Below are positions 55,853-64,000 of a stretch of 64,000 bases of DNA, one piece after another; positions within the stretch are counted from its first letter, which is position 1; the number at the start of each line of letters is the position of its first letter. The translations under genes and the position numbers were made by a program. Source of the DNA: Alistipes sp. (GTDB lineage Bacteria > Bacteroidota > Bacteroidia > Bacteroidales > Rikenellaceae); contig JAGBAX010000003.1 in the NCBI GenBank assembly GCA_017938765.1, positions 165,166 to 229,165 of the forward strand, read 5' to 3'. The notes beneath the pieces are model-generated. The model was not told where the DNA came from. It did no database searches and saw nothing but the letters and a program-made list of their open reading frames with translations.

Positions 55853-57307
55853 ATGAAGAAAATTTTACTTACTATTATCTCGCTTACAGCTGTAGCTACT
55901 GCATTTGCTGGCGGAACAAATGTAAACACTAACCATGCTGCCGCATACTTGCGTAGCGTAGCTCGTGGTACAACACTTGACCCAGATGCAGTATACCACA
56001 ACCCTGCTGGAGCATCATTTATGAACGACGGTTTTCACTTTGCTATTAATATACAAGAGGTATATCAGAAGCGTTCTACAGTATCTACATTTGCACCTTT
56101 TGCACTAAGCACAAATAATACAGGAAATCCTACAAAGGAGTTTGTAGGCAAGACCTTCGCGCCAGTAATTCCGAGCTTTGACCTTGTGTGGAAGAAAAAG
56201 CGTTGGGCGGTAATGGCATCGTTCGGAATTGGCGGCGGAGGAGGTACTGCAAAGTACGACCAGGGTTTAGCATCTTTTGAGAGTATGCTCGCTCAGATTC
56301 CATTTGGCGTCGGTATGCAGGCCACTCAGGGACAGCAGGGCTTCCCTTACTCTATGGATATGAATATCAAGGGTAGCTCAATGACCTTCCAGGGTCAGGT
56401 GGGTGTATCATTCCGCATCACCAACTGGCTCTCTGTGGCTGCTCAGGCTCGCCTAAACTACGCAACAAAGAGCTATACTGGATACTTGAAGAACATTCAG
56501 ATGTTCAACCCACTCACTCAGACAATGGGCTCTGCTCCACAGTTCTTCACTGCTATGGCAAACCAGTACGCACCAGGCGTTCAGGCTGGAAACCAAGAGG
56601 CTATTGCTGCATATACCCAGTATATGACCTACGCAGCTCTTACTTCAGACCACGAGCTTGATGTTAAGCAGAATGGATGGTCAATTTCGCCAGTTGTTGC
56701 ACTGATGTTCAACCACAAGGGCTGGGCTGCAAGCGTTAAGTATGAGTTCCGCTCAAACCTTGACCTTACAACAAAGGCGGCTGAGGTATCTGCAAAGGAC
56801 CCAGTTATCGGTGGTATCTTCCCAGACGGCGCAGTAACTGCTGCAGATATGCCAGCACAGCTCGCCATAGCTGCAAGCCGCACATTTGCCGACAAGGTAA
56901 AGCTGACTGTTGAGTGGCACCACTTCTTTGAGAAGAGCGCAGACAATGGCTTTACTGCTGCAGGCGCAGTGCTTGGCAACACAAATGAGTATCTTGCTGG
57001 CGTAGAGTACTATATCAATAATAAGTGGCTCGTGAGCGCTGGATACCAATTTACAGACTTTAACCTCGATGTTGCAAAGTACTCTGACCTTGATTTTGTC
57101 TGCGAGGCTCATACTATCGGACTTGGCTTTGCGTATAACTTCAGCGAGCATGTACGCCTCAACGCAGGCGTGATGAAACCTCTCTATAAGGATGTTACAA
57201 AGAGCGTAGAGAGCGGCTATAATAACAACACCCTCGGCCTTGGTGGCTCAGACACCTATAAGTACAACCGCTGGGCATGGGGTATCGGCGTGGATTTCCA
57301 CTTTTAA
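55853..57307 (+). CDS. OmpP1/FadL/TodX-family outer-membrane transporter
   Basis: A 484-aa outer-membrane protein with signal peptide MKKILLTIISLTAVATAFA at ATG 55853; an in-frame TTG at 55829 is rejected. The N-terminal plug carries NTNHAAAYLRSVARGTTLDPDAVYHNPAGASFM, whose NPAGAS motif is diagnostic for FadL/TodX. About 14 beta strands follow, ending in NRWAWGIGVDFHF with C-terminal Phe. It transports long-chain fatty acids or other hydrophobic substrates. It uses optimal-looking codons (GCT/GCA), suggesting high expression, and has a strong terminator. Confidence 0.93.
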   Translation: MKKILLTIISLTAVATAFAGGTNVNTNHAAAYLRSVARGTTLDPDAVYHNPAGASFMNDGFHFAINIQEVYQKRSTVSTFAPFALSTNNTGNPTKEFVGKTFAPVIPSFDLVWKKKRWAVMASFGIGGGGGTAKYDQGLASFESMLAQIPFGVGMQATQGQQGFPYSMDMNIKGSSMTFQGQVGVSFRITNWLSVAAQARLNYATKSYTGYLKNIQMFNPLTQTMGSAPQFFTAMANQYAPGVQAGNQEAIAAYTQYMTYAALTSDHELDVKQNGWSISPVVALMFNHKGWAASVKYEFRSNLDLTTKAAEVSAKDPVIGGIFPDGAVTAADMPAQLAIAASRTFADKVKLTVEWHHFFEKSADNGFTAAGAVLGNTNEYLAGVEYYINNKWLVSAGYQFTDFNLDVAKYSDLDFVCEAHTIGLGFAYNFSEHVRLNAGVMKPLYKDVTKSVESGYNNNTLGLGGSDTYKYNRWAWGIGVDFHF

Positions 57308-57343
57308 GAGCCATCTTAAAAGGTAATCATAATGTGTGTGTCG

Positions 57344-57373
57344 TCAGCGGAGGGAGACCTCCGCTGATTTTTT
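57344..57373 (+). terminator. Rho-independent terminator of the FadL-type porin
   Basis: TCAGCGGAGG (57344-57353), loop GAGA, CCTCCGCTGA (57358-57367), then six T. It lies 36 nt after the stop. Confidence 0.95.
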
Positions 57374-57375
57374 AT

Positions 57376-57604
57376 GGCTACGCAGTACTGCCCGCTTTTT
57401 CGCGAAAAAGCAGGGCGTGCAAAAAGCTCTTGGCAAAACACTGTTTTGCTTCCGTGCTGATGCGGATTTAGGATAGCCTTGCGGCTATTACGACAAAAAA
57501 TAGAGCCATTCACTTTCAAGCAAGCTTGAGTGAGGCTCTATTTTTCATCGTACTCTCTACGAGAGTTTTTCTAAATCCGAATAAACATTTTCAGACGAAG
57601 TCTG
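57376..57604 (+). repeat. Structured intergenic repeat, copy C (of 3)
   Basis: Begins GGCTACGCAG 2 nt after the T-run of the porin terminator. H1 GCTTTTTCGCGAAAAAGC (57394-57411, inside GCCC/GGGC), H2 GCAAAAC/GTTTTGC (~57433-57449), closing stem CGGATTTAG (57463-57471) with CTAAATCCG (57571-57579), H3 ATAGCC/GGCTAT (57473-57488), H4 AAAATAGAGCC/GGCTCTATTTT (57497-57507, 57534-57544), H5 ACTCTC-TAC-GAGAGT (57552-57566), and a CAGAC-GAA-GTCTG hairpin (57592-57604) shared with copy B. It is nearly identical to copy A in the core. It sits between convergent genes. Confidence 0.9.
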
Positions 57605-57615
57605 TACCTCTGTAA

Positions 57616-57647
57616 GGCTAACAGCTAATGGCTAATGGCTAACGGCT
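57616..57647. repeat. Tandem heptamer RGCTAAY overlapping a gene 3' end
   Basis: GGCTAAC, AGCTAAT, GGCTAAT, GGCTAAC, GGCT: about 4.5 copies of a 7-bp unit. The last copies encode the C-terminal Ala-Val-Ser-His and the stop of the minus-strand DUF4465 gene. Confidence 0.85.
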
Positions 57648-58432
57648 ATATTATCAATGGCGAAATAGTTAGGAAAGTTAGGATACTCGGCTGTTGAATC
57701 AACTCTAAGACCACCCTCAACTTCGCCTTCGTACATACGGAACTCTACGCGCTTAACCTCTCCAAGCATTGAAAGGTCCCACTTGCGCCAGCCTGCAAAG
57801 GTACGACCGTCGTAGAGGTACATAGTAGCCGTAGTGGTTGTCTTACCAGTAGCATCTATACCCGTAGCCTCAATGCGGATATAGCCATCGGCGGTCATTG
57901 CCTTTGCAAAGGCGTTTCCATTCTGGACAACCTCATTTAGGTAGGCTGTTGGTACAACATAGAGGCTCTCAATTACTCCCGTGCCATACTTGAACTCTAA
58001 GAACGGAGGGCACTCGTTTGTCGCCACATAGCAGACAGCGAAGTTTGACCCTGATACTGGGCCAACGCCAATAGTGAGCTGCTTCTCATAGGTTGGGTTT
58101 GGAGTGTTCTCAACATAGTTTGATATGGCGATACCTCCGCCAAAGAATGTTCCATCCTTCCAGTAGTCTGGCAGATAGGATGTTAGCTTCGTATCGTTAT
58201 CATACCACGCATAACCCTTTCCGCCATAGAGCAGATTGCCGCCATACTGTGGGCTATCGATATACTGGCTCCACCAGTCTGTTGTAATTGTATTATCATT
58301 CTCCGCATCGCCACCCGTAAAAGAGCCTCCCTCAAATGTAAGGGTCAGCGACTTGCGTTTTGGCTCTTCGCTCTGCTTTTCGCAGGCAGTAAGAGCGAGA
58401 AGAAGTAGTGGAATAAGTAGATACTTTCTCAT
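57632..58432 (-). CDS. DUF4465-domain lipoprotein
   Basis: A 266-aa lipoprotein (MRKYLLIPLLLLALTAC, Cys17). The body SLTLTFEGGSF...TDWWSQYIDSPQYGGNLLYGGKGYAWYDNDTKLTSYL...FFGGGIAISNYVENT is the DUF4465 pattern (a beta-sandwich, carbohydrate-binding-like fold of Bacteroidetes). The end RVDSTAEYPNFPNYFAIDNIAV is the closing strand of the domain. It begins 4 nt after rodA and might be translated from the same message, although its function is not clearly linked to cell shape. The 3' end is a 7-bp tandem repeat. Confidence 0.82.
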   Translation of the reverse strand: MRKYLLIPLLLLALTACEKQSEEPKRKSLTLTFEGGSFTGGDAENDNTITTDWWSQYIDSPQYGGNLLYGGKGYAWYDNDTKLTSYLPDYWKDGTFFGGGIAISNYVENTPNPTYEKQLTIGVGPVSGSNFAVCYVATNECPPFLEFKYGTGVIESLYVVPTAYLNEVVQNGNAFAKAMTADGYIRIEATGIDATGKTTTTATMYLYDGRTFAGWRKWDLSMLGEVKRVEFRMYEGEVEGGLRVDSTAEYPNFPNYFAIDNIAVSH

Positions 58433-58436
58433 AATA

Positions 58437-59867
58437 TTACCATTTAAGAAGTGATGATTGACTCTTTATAGGCGAGGCATCAAGGGCTATAGCGATAAAA
58501 ATAAGCATTGTAAAGCCGAGCAACGATGAGCCTCCATAGCTGACAAGTGGCAGTGGAATACCCATAATAGGCACCACGCCCATAGTCATACCGATATTAA
58601 TAAAACAGTGGAAAAATAGTATTGAGGCTACGCAGTAGCAGTAGACTCGTCCAAAGGTCTCAAGCTGACGATCGCCCATCCTCATAATCCTCAAAATAAG
58701 CATTGCCAGTAACACAAAGAGCACCACTACGCCGATAAAGCCGAACTCCTCGCCGATAGTGCAGAAGATAAAGTCTGTATGTCGCTCTGGCACACGGCCA
58801 TAGCGCACCATAACGCCATCCAGATATCCTTGGCCTGCAAAACCACCTGAGCCGATAGCAATCTTTGACTGTGTAACATTATAGAGCAAATCTCTATCCT
58901 CATGCAGGCCGAGGAATGTACGGATACGGTCCTGCTGGTGCGCTCTAAGGTGGCGGAACATCATATCCGAGGTTGGCAGACAGATAACCGACACAAAGAA
59001 TATAAGCACCAGAAAGTATAGCTTACGGATATTTGCGCGATAGGCATAGACTACAACGCCAATCATTGAGACCATAGTAGTATAGAGCAGGCAGTCATAG
59101 AAATCAAACTTGCTTGGTGCAACAAAGCTGAGCAACAAAAATAGCATTGTGCTGACAAACATCAGCACCGCCACATACTTAACACACACCTTCCAGCGGT
59201 CGCGCATAAGCATTCCTGCACTGAATGTAAAGATAAATATCAGCGAGAGCAGCAACACTCCTGGCGTAAGCAGGAACGAGAGTATAAGCAGTGCTACGAA
59301 GAATATTGCCGGCACGCATATCCAGTTATCCAGACCCTCGCGATAGAACATAAAGAGGAAAGAGCAGAATACCACTCCTGAGCCCGTATCGTTCTGAAGC
59401 ACAGCAATGCAGAATGGCACAAAGAGTAACGCCAACACCTTAACCATATCGCTAAAGCGCTGAACAGTAAACTCATACTTACTCATCATACGCGCTACAG
59501 CTAACGACACGCCAACCTTAGCAATCTCCATCGGTTGCAGTGTAAATCCGCCCACACCAAGCCATGCACGCGCGCCATTAACAACCTTACCAAGAGGGGT
59601 AAATGTCAGTAGCACAATTGCTAAAGTGACCAAGCAGATAATATACGCCCACTTATGCCACAGACTCCTGTCAAGCAGCAGAATTACAAGGGCAATAACA
59701 TACGAAATACCCAGCCACATCATATGCTTGACATAGAAGTGCTTGAAGCTAAAGAAATCCTCTGCATCCTCAACATATGACGCACTGAATACAGCCGCAA
59801 GACCCACAAGGGTTATGACCAGATAGAGAATCACCGTTCCCCAGTCCACTCCCTGAAAGAGCGACAT
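58437..59867 (-). CDS. rodA: Peptidoglycan glycosyltransferase RodA
   Basis: A 476-aa SEDS-family polymerase with ten or more TMs that extends glycan strands of the lateral wall. WGTVILYLVITLVGLAAVFSASY (TM1) and the periplasmic loop with FAGQGYLDGVMVRYGRVPERHTDFIF (SEDS catalytic region; the critical Asp is in the HTDFIF motif) are seen, as are MGIPLPLVSYGGSSLL (~425-440) and WLGVGGFTLQPMEIAKVG (~108-125). The start is ATG 59867, with 59894 (MTGIRRENE) as an alternative that overlaps mrdA. It follows mrdA (PBP2) by 1 nt, its essential partner. Confidence 0.93.
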   Translation of the reverse strand: MSLFQGVDWGTVILYLVITLVGLAAVFSASYVEDAEDFFSFKHFYVKHMMWLGISYVIALVILLLDRSLWHKWAYIICLVTLAIVLLTFTPLGKVVNGARAWLGVGGFTLQPMEIAKVGVSLAVARMMSKYEFTVQRFSDMVKVLALLFVPFCIAVLQNDTGSGVVFCSFLFMFYREGLDNWICVPAIFFVALLILSFLLTPGVLLLSLIFIFTFSAGMLMRDRWKVCVKYVAVLMFVSTMLFLLLSFVAPSKFDFYDCLLYTTMVSMIGVVVYAYRANIRKLYFLVLIFFVSVICLPTSDMMFRHLRAHQQDRIRTFLGLHEDRDLLYNVTQSKIAIGSGGFAGQGYLDGVMVRYGRVPERHTDFIFCTIGEEFGFIGVVVLFVLLAMLILRIMRMGDRQLETFGRVYCYCVASILFFHCFINIGMTMGVVPIMGIPLPLVSYGGSSLLGFTMLIFIAIALDASPIKSQSSLLKW

Positions 59868-59868
59868 C

Positions 59869-61716
59869 TCATTTTCTCTTCTTATGCCTGTCATATGCTT
59901 TGTAGTAATCAAGTTCAAGGTTCTTAACATGCTCTATCAGCCAAGGGCGACGGATAGTATCTGTGAGGTACATCTCCTCAATAAGTGAGGCAATAGGCAC
60001 CGCTGCTGTAGCTCCCCAGACACCGTGCTCTACATATACAGCAATAGCAATCTTAGGGTTGTTGCGCGGAGCAAAGGAGATAAATGTTGAGTGGTCATCA
60101 CCCAATGGATTCTGCGCCGTGCCGGTCTTTCCGCAGACATCGTACCCCTCAAGTTTCGCCAGTTGGCACGTTCCATCGCGGTTTACACCTCGCCACATAC
60201 CCTTGATAATTGTCTCAAAGTGACGCTTATCAACTGGTGTATAGTGTGGTGTGCGATACTTAGCATCAATAGAGTCTTGTCCCTCTATTGCCTTAACAAT
60301 GTGAGGAGTATAATAGTATCCACGATTAGCGATTGTCGCAGCAAAGTTAGCAAGCTGGAGCGATGTAGACTGAATCTCTCCCTGACCAATAGAGACCGAG
60401 AGCACCGTAAGCGCATTCCACGAGCGGCGATATATCTTATCATAGTAGTCACGATGCTTAACAACACCCTTACGCTCGCCAAGAATATCAACACCCAATT
60501 GAGTACCAAAACCGAAGCTCTCTGCATAGTTTCGCCAAGCCTCATAACCCTCCTTTGGAGACTTATACTTCTTATTCTCCAGAATATTACGGAACACATT
60601 GGCAAAGTAGGCATTACAAGAGGTTGCAATGGCATAATCAAGGTCCAGTGGAGAGCGGTGCTCGTGGCAACCCATCTTCACACCACCTGCACGATAGCCC
60701 TTATTGCAAGAGTAGCGGTTGTGAGGAGAGAGCACCCCCTCCTGCAGTCCGATAAGTCCATTAAGGAGCTTAAATGTTGAGCCTGGGGGTTGCGAAGAGG
60801 TCACTGCACGATTATAGAGCGGACGGCGTGGCTCATTGAGCAGTCGCATATAGTTATTTCCGCGCTCACGACCGATAACCAACTCGTTAGGGTCAAATGT
60901 TGGCGAAGAGGCCATAACAAGAATCTCGCCTGTGCTTGGCTCTATAGCCACCACAGAGCCCACCTTACCTGCCATAAGCTCTTCAGCAAAGGCCTGCAGT
61001 CGTGCATCAATAGTGCATACCAAATCTTTACCCTCCTCGGCCTCCATCTCAACCACGTCGGTTGTGGCATGGTCGGCGTAGATATTTCTGCGAATACGCC
61101 CCTTCTCGCCACGAAGTTCCTCCTCGTATGCGGACTCTATACCCTGCTCGCCTATGTAGTCTCCAGCAATGTAGTATCCATCCTCGTTCTTATTATCCAA
61201 GAACTCTTTTGACACCTCACGAAGGCTTCCGAGAAGGTTTCCGCCGATATTACGCGGATACTGTCTTACGGTACGCGGAACGGTATAGAATCCCTGAAGG
61301 TTCCACTCATCCAACTTCAGCTTAGCCTCAACTGTGAGGTACTTTGCCAACGGCGAGGCAATCTTTCCATTTTTACGAGCCTTAGCAAAAGCACTCTTCA
61401 GAGAGGATACCGAGACGCCTGTAATCTGTGATAGTCGCAGCGTATCCAACCCTGCCTTTGAGGTCTCGCGAGGTATTACCATCAAGTCGTAGCAGATACG
61501 ATTCTGGATAAGATACTCGCCATTACGGTCAAAGACCTCTCCACGTGGAGGGTAGGTAATAATATATCGTATAACATTGCGCTCTGCCCTATCAAAGTAC
61601 TCGTTACCCTCAATAAGCTGAAGGTAGCCAGCCGAGAGGGCTAAGAATGCAAAGACAAACATCACAAGCCATCGCAACAGCCTATGACGCCACTTATCAT
61701 TTCGTGGATTATTCAT
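59869..61716 (-). CDS. mrdA: Penicillin-binding protein 2 (peptidoglycan transpeptidase)
   Basis: A 615-aa class B PBP. The N-terminal TM (LLRWLVMFVFAFLALSAGYLQL) and PPRGEVFDRNG (~56-66) come first. The transpeptidase motifs are SSQPPGSTFKLL (SxxK: Ser313, Lys316), TSCNAYF (SxN, ~368-374) and CGKTGTAQNP (KTG, ~533-542). It forms the cross-links of the elongasome together with RodA. It overlaps mreD by ATGA and is followed by rodA after 1 nt. Confidence 0.96.
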   Translation of the reverse strand: MNNPRNDKWRHRLLRWLVMFVFAFLALSAGYLQLIEGNEYFDRAERNVIRYIITYPPRGEVFDRNGEYLIQNRICYDLMVIPRETSKAGLDTLRLSQITGVSVSSLKSAFAKARKNGKIASPLAKYLTVEAKLKLDEWNLQGFYTVPRTVRQYPRNIGGNLLGSLREVSKEFLDNKNEDGYYIAGDYIGEQGIESAYEEELRGEKGRIRRNIYADHATTDVVEMEAEEGKDLVCTIDARLQAFAEELMAGKVGSVVAIEPSTGEILVMASSPTFDPNELVIGRERGNNYMRLLNEPRRPLYNRAVTSSQPPGSTFKLLNGLIGLQEGVLSPHNRYSCNKGYRAGGVKMGCHEHRSPLDLDYAIATSCNAYFANVFRNILENKKYKSPKEGYEAWRNYAESFGFGTQLGVDILGERKGVVKHRDYYDKIYRRSWNALTVLSVSIGQGEIQSTSLQLANFAATIANRGYYYTPHIVKAIEGQDSIDAKYRTPHYTPVDKRHFETIIKGMWRGVNRDGTCQLAKLEGYDVCGKTGTAQNPLGDDHSTFISFAPRNNPKIAIAVYVEHGVWGATAAVPIASLIEEMYLTDTIRRPWLIEHVKNLELDYYKAYDRHKKRK

Positions 61717-62225
61717 CGCTTAGAGAGTTTTGAGGTGAATATTCCAATGAAGAAGTAGACCACACCAAGCGATATAAGCGTACTTACGACAAATCGCAGT
61801 GCTATATAGCCAAAATTGGCCGTAGTAAGGTGTTCAAAGCCGAAAAAGAGTAGGCAGTGTAGTACGACCATAGCCACGACATAGTTATGGAAGCCCGTAA
61901 GGCGCAGCGATGTAGGCACGCCACCCTCGCCATCCATATCTATATATGAGCCAAAGAAGTGGAGTATCGGACGACGGAAATATGCCAGTGGCAGTGTTGC
62001 CAGTACATTAATTCCAACAGTACCCATCGTAATATCCATCAGTGTACCCACCATTAGACCCACAAAAATCATCTTAAGTGGCGAAGTGCCGAGTGGAGTC
62101 ATAATAATTAGCACGATATATGCCAACGGCGCTACATAGGGACTGAAGGTCAGATTATTAAGCAACAGCACCTGCACAAGTAGCACAACAACTACAAAAA
62201 GTATATATTGATTTCGGTTTTTCAT
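61713..62225 (-). CDS. mreD: Rod-shape-determining protein MreD
   Basis: A 170-aa inner-membrane protein with about five TMs (NRNQYILFVVVVLLVQVLLLNNL, PYVAPLAYIVLIIMTPLGTSP, KMIFVGLMVGTLMDITMGTVGI, VATMVVLHCLLFFGFEHL region, and FVVSTLISLGVVYFFIGIF). LMDITMGTVGINVLATLPLAYFRRP is the family-specific stretch. It is part of the elongasome. It starts 4 nt downstream of mreC and overlaps mrdA. Confidence 0.9.
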   Translation of the reverse strand: MKNRNQYILFVVVVLLVQVLLLNNLTFSPYVAPLAYIVLIIMTPLGTSPLKMIFVGLMVGTLMDITMGTVGINVLATLPLAYFRRPILHFFGSYIDMDGEGGVPTSLRLTGFHNYVVAMVVLHCLLFFGFEHLTTANFGYIALRFVVSTLISLGVVYFFIGIFTSKLSKR

Positions 62226-62229
62226 AACA

Positions 62230-63087
62230 TTAGTTTGCTGACTGGTCCTGTTCGTTTATCTCTGTAGTCGCTATAGGCTCGCGCTTAAGCACTCGCACCT
62301 GGTCTATATCGCGGTTATCAACAAGTATCACATTATCTATGCGTGAAAAGTCTGCCGCAAGGCGCAGCGTACAGTTATACATCGTCTGGTCATCATTCAT
62401 CTCGATGCTCTCCACCGTGCCGATAATTGTTCCACTTGGGAAGTACTCCGAGAAGTCCATAGCCTCAACAGTCTCTCCCTTCTCAAACTTTGCATACTTA
62501 GAGATATCAGTAACCTGAAACTCCGTTGCATCGCCACCTCTCCAGTAAGCCAGACACATACTACGGTCTGTAGTAAGGCGTGAACTTATTTTAAGCGAGG
62601 TGCTCAGTATAGATGTAGCTATTGAAAACTTCTGCGAGCAGTTTGTAATATACCCCACAGCATAGCCCTCTGGAGAGAGCACTGACATTCCTATACGGAC
62701 ATTATCATCCAGACCCTTATTGACAACAAGGTAGTTCTGCTGTTTGTTGAGCGAGTTGCTGACAACCTTTGCAGCCACATACATACTTGGAGAGATATCC
62801 AAATCGGTCTCTACGCTCTGAGGATAGAGGCTCTGATAAGCAGCAAGGCGCGACTCTAACTCAGCAATACGCTCATTGAGTGCGATATTATCCCTATCCA
62901 GAGAGAAGTAGTTGCCCATCTTGGTAAACAGCGTACTACTCCACCCTAAAACATGGTGATTAAAGCCCCTGAGCTGCGAAACAGTATATGGAGACGAAGT
63001 GGCATAAAGATAGATAGCCAGAATCTCTATGGTAAAGAATAGCAGCGGCGTATATATCCTCTTTATGAAGTATATTAACTTATTCAT
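62230..63087 (-). CDS. mreC: Rod-shape-determining protein MreC
   Basis: A 285-aa bitopic protein linking MreB to periplasmic PBP2. ATG 63087 is chosen (MNKLIYFIKRIYTPLLFFTIEILAIYLYATSS, one TM at ~12-31). A coiled coil follows (DRDNIALNERIAELESRLAAYQSL, ~64-87). The two-domain beta core has VAAKVVSNSLNKQQNYLVVNKGLDDNVRIGMSVLSPEGYAVGYI (~104-147) and DGTV/ISKYAKFEKGETVEAMDFSEYFPSGTIIGTV (~190-230), which is the MreC C-terminal barrel. Confidence 0.92.
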   Translation of the reverse strand: MNKLIYFIKRIYTPLLFFTIEILAIYLYATSSPYTVSQLRGFNHHVLGWSSTLFTKMGNYFSLDRDNIALNERIAELESRLAAYQSLYPQSVETDLDISPSMYVAAKVVSNSLNKQQNYLVVNKGLDDNVRIGMSVLSPEGYAVGYITNCSQKFSIATSILSTSLKISSRLTTDRSMCLAYWRGGDATEFQVTDISKYAKFEKGETVEAMDFSEYFPSGTIIGTVESIEMNDDQTMYNCTLRLAADFSRIDNVILVDNRDIDQVRVLKREPIATTEINEQDQSAN

Positions 63088-63106
63088 ACAAAATATGTAA
63101 ACGAGA

Positions 63107-63131
63107 TAGGCTGCCCGAACAAGACAGCCTA
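63107..63131 (-). other. Hairpin in the mreB-mreC gap
   Basis: TAGGCTG (63107-63113) pairs with CAGCCTA (63125-63131), with an 11-nt loop. It has no T-run. It may attenuate or process the message between mreB, usually the most abundant product, and the rest of the operon. Confidence 0.5.
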
Positions 63132-63151
63132 CCAAATGCTGTTACAACCCA

Positions 63152-64000
63152 CTATGCGCGAATAAGGAATGAGTAACGGTCCATATTCTTCAGCGCCAGA
63201 TTTGTTCCACGCACGATAGCACGCAGTGGATCCTCAGCAACGTGGAACTGTAGACCTGTTCTATCAGAGAGACGCTTTGTAAGACCCTTAATCATTGCAC
63301 CACCACCAGCGATGTAGACGCCATTCTTAACCACGTCAGAGTACAACTCTGCAGGCATATCAGAGAGAACAGACATCAGCGCATCGTCAAGCTGCGCAAG
63401 AGAGCCCTCAAGAGCATAGGCAATCTCGCTGTAGTTAAGAGTTACGGTCTGAGGCAGTGATGTAAGCACACTTGGACCGCTGATTGACATATCCTCAGGC
63501 TCCTCCTCAAGCTCTGGCAGCGCTGCACCAATGCGACACTTAATCTGCTCGGCAGTACGCTCACCAATGCGGATATTGTGCTGAACGCGGACATAGTTCT
63601 TAATATCCGAAGTGAAGACATCACCTGCAACATTGATTGACTTTGAGCAGACGATACCACCCAGTGAGATACAAGCAATCTCAGAGGTACCACCACCGAT
63701 GTCAATAATCATATTACCCTCTGGAGCAGTTACATCCAATCCCGCACCCAGAGCAGCTGCCATAGGCTCAAAAATCATTGCCACCTCACGACCACCAGCA
63801 TGCTCTGCAGACTCGCGCACGGCACGAATCTCAACGTTAGTAGAGCCTGAAGGGATACAGATAACCATCTTAAGTGATGGCGAGAAGAGCGAGCCAGTAG
63901 TACGGATACGACCAATCATACCCTTGAGCATCAGCTCAGTAGCGTCAAAATCCGCAATTACACCATTCTGCAGAGGACGAATGGTACGAAGATTGTCCGG
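63152..64000 (-). CDS. mreB: Rod-shape-determining protein MreB, 5'-truncated
   Basis: Actin-like filament protein that organises the elongasome; cytosolic, membrane-bound. The open frame runs into the right edge of the window, and translation continues for 23 codons (LRTIRPLQNGVIADFDATEL) before the internal Met that begins the visible ATG frame, so ~283 codons are present out of ~340. Actin-fold motifs are MVICIPSGSTNVEIRAVRESAEHAGG, EPMAAALGAG, MIIDIGGGTSEIACISLGG (phosphate 2) and GVYIAGGGAMIKGLTKRL. It begins the mreBCD-mrdA-rodA cluster. Confidence 0.95.
   Translation of the reverse strand, partial: PDNLRTIRPLQNGVIADFDATELMLKGMIGRIRTTGSLFSPSLKMVICIPSGSTNVEIRAVRESAEHAGGREVAMIFEPMAAALGAGLDVTAPEGNMIIDIGGGTSEIACISLGGIVCSKSINVAGDVFTSDIKNYVRVQHNIRIGERTAEQIKCRIGAALPELEEEPEDMSISGPSVLTSLPQTVTLNYSEIAYALEGSLAQLDDALMSVLSDMPAELYSDVVKNGVYIAGGGAMIKGLTKRLSDRTGLQFHVAEDPLRAIVRGTNLALKNMDRYSFLIRA

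Noticed and set aside
57316-57519. 67-codon minus-strand frame starting MKVNGSIFCRNSRKAILNPHQ, shared by copies A and C of the repeat
   Set aside because: Copy B has an in-frame stop and a one-base length difference at the same place while the hairpins are kept, so the conserved property is structure, not a protein.
57616-57647. Heptamer repeat as a CRISPR-like or VNTR locus
   Set aside because: Units are 7 bp with no spacers, so it is not a CRISPR array; it is kept only as a small tandem repeat.

Overview
This 64-kb window is chromosomal DNA from a member of the Bacteroidales, probably a gut or other anaerobic species; a Rikenellaceae/Alistipes-like origin is possible but not shown. The evidence is a SusC/SusD pair, many lipoproteins with a Cys right after the signal peptide, DUF4296, DUF4465, BACON and leucine-rich-repeat surface proteins, System II cytochrome c biogenesis, a long eukaryote-like IleRS, and promoters of the Bacteroidetes type (TTTG, 19-20 bp, TAnnTTTG). 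Coding density is high and most neighbours overlap by ATGA or TAATG. Both edges cut a gene: holB on the left and mreB on the right.

Region 1 (1-8.4 kb, + strand) is a chain of tightly packed genes: holB, folK, a lipoprotein, a bacterial-Ig lipoprotein with a GGM-rich tail, a PorT-like barrel, rbfA, a LolC/E-like permease, a DUF4296 lipoprotein and an amidohydrolase. Region 2 (8.5-16.2 kb, +) holds an apparently highly expressed Ala-rich TPR/OmpA-type lipoprotein with its own terminator, an unrecognised membrane protein, panE, a DUF4091/GH123-like lipoprotein and an exported FAD-dependent oxidoreductase. Region 3 (16.4-23.3 kb) has an alpha/beta hydrolase (-), then dapF, a BamA/TamA-like outer-membrane protein, dxs, a stand-alone TIR-domain protein and tRNA-Leu(GAG).

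Region 4 (23.4-39.8 kb) begins with a glycerophosphodiesterase (-) and a small secreted protein (+). It then contains a nine-gene minus-strand cluster: SusC, SusD, three lipoproteins of Bacteroides DUF type, a BACON/LRR lipoprotein, a subtilisin-family protease, a DUF1573 protein and a small lipoprotein. It looks like a protein- or peptide-acquisition locus, because it encodes a protease and no glycosidase. Its promoter has a 20-bp palindrome filling the spacer. Region 5 (39.8-46.2 kb, -) is a complete translationally coupled thiamine operon, thiS-thiE-thiG-thiC-thiH-thiF-thi(E/TenI)D, under a TPP riboswitch. Region 6 (46.2-49.2 kb, -) is ccsB-ccsA plus a three-haem cytochrome c peroxidase. 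Region 7 (49.8-55.5 kb, -) is ileS, surE and a NarX/NarL-like two-component pair. Region 8 is a FadL/OmpP1 porin (+), and region 9 (57.6-64 kb, -) is mreB-mreC-mreD-mrdA-rodA followed by a DUF4465 lipoprotein.

The most unusual signal is not a protein. A ~210-bp intergenic element occurs three times (16198, 49286, 57376), each time just downstream of the 3' end of at least one gene. Each copy folds into the same cloverleaf-like set of hairpins closed by a CGGATTTAGG/CCTAAATCCG stem. The 49-kb copy carries compensatory changes in four separate stems while the pairing is kept, which is strong evidence for a selected secondary structure. The central hairpin has A- and T-runs on both sides and should terminate transcription in both directions. 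Copy B is followed by ~200 bp packed with further hairpins.

No IS element, prophage, CRISPR array or rRNA was seen.
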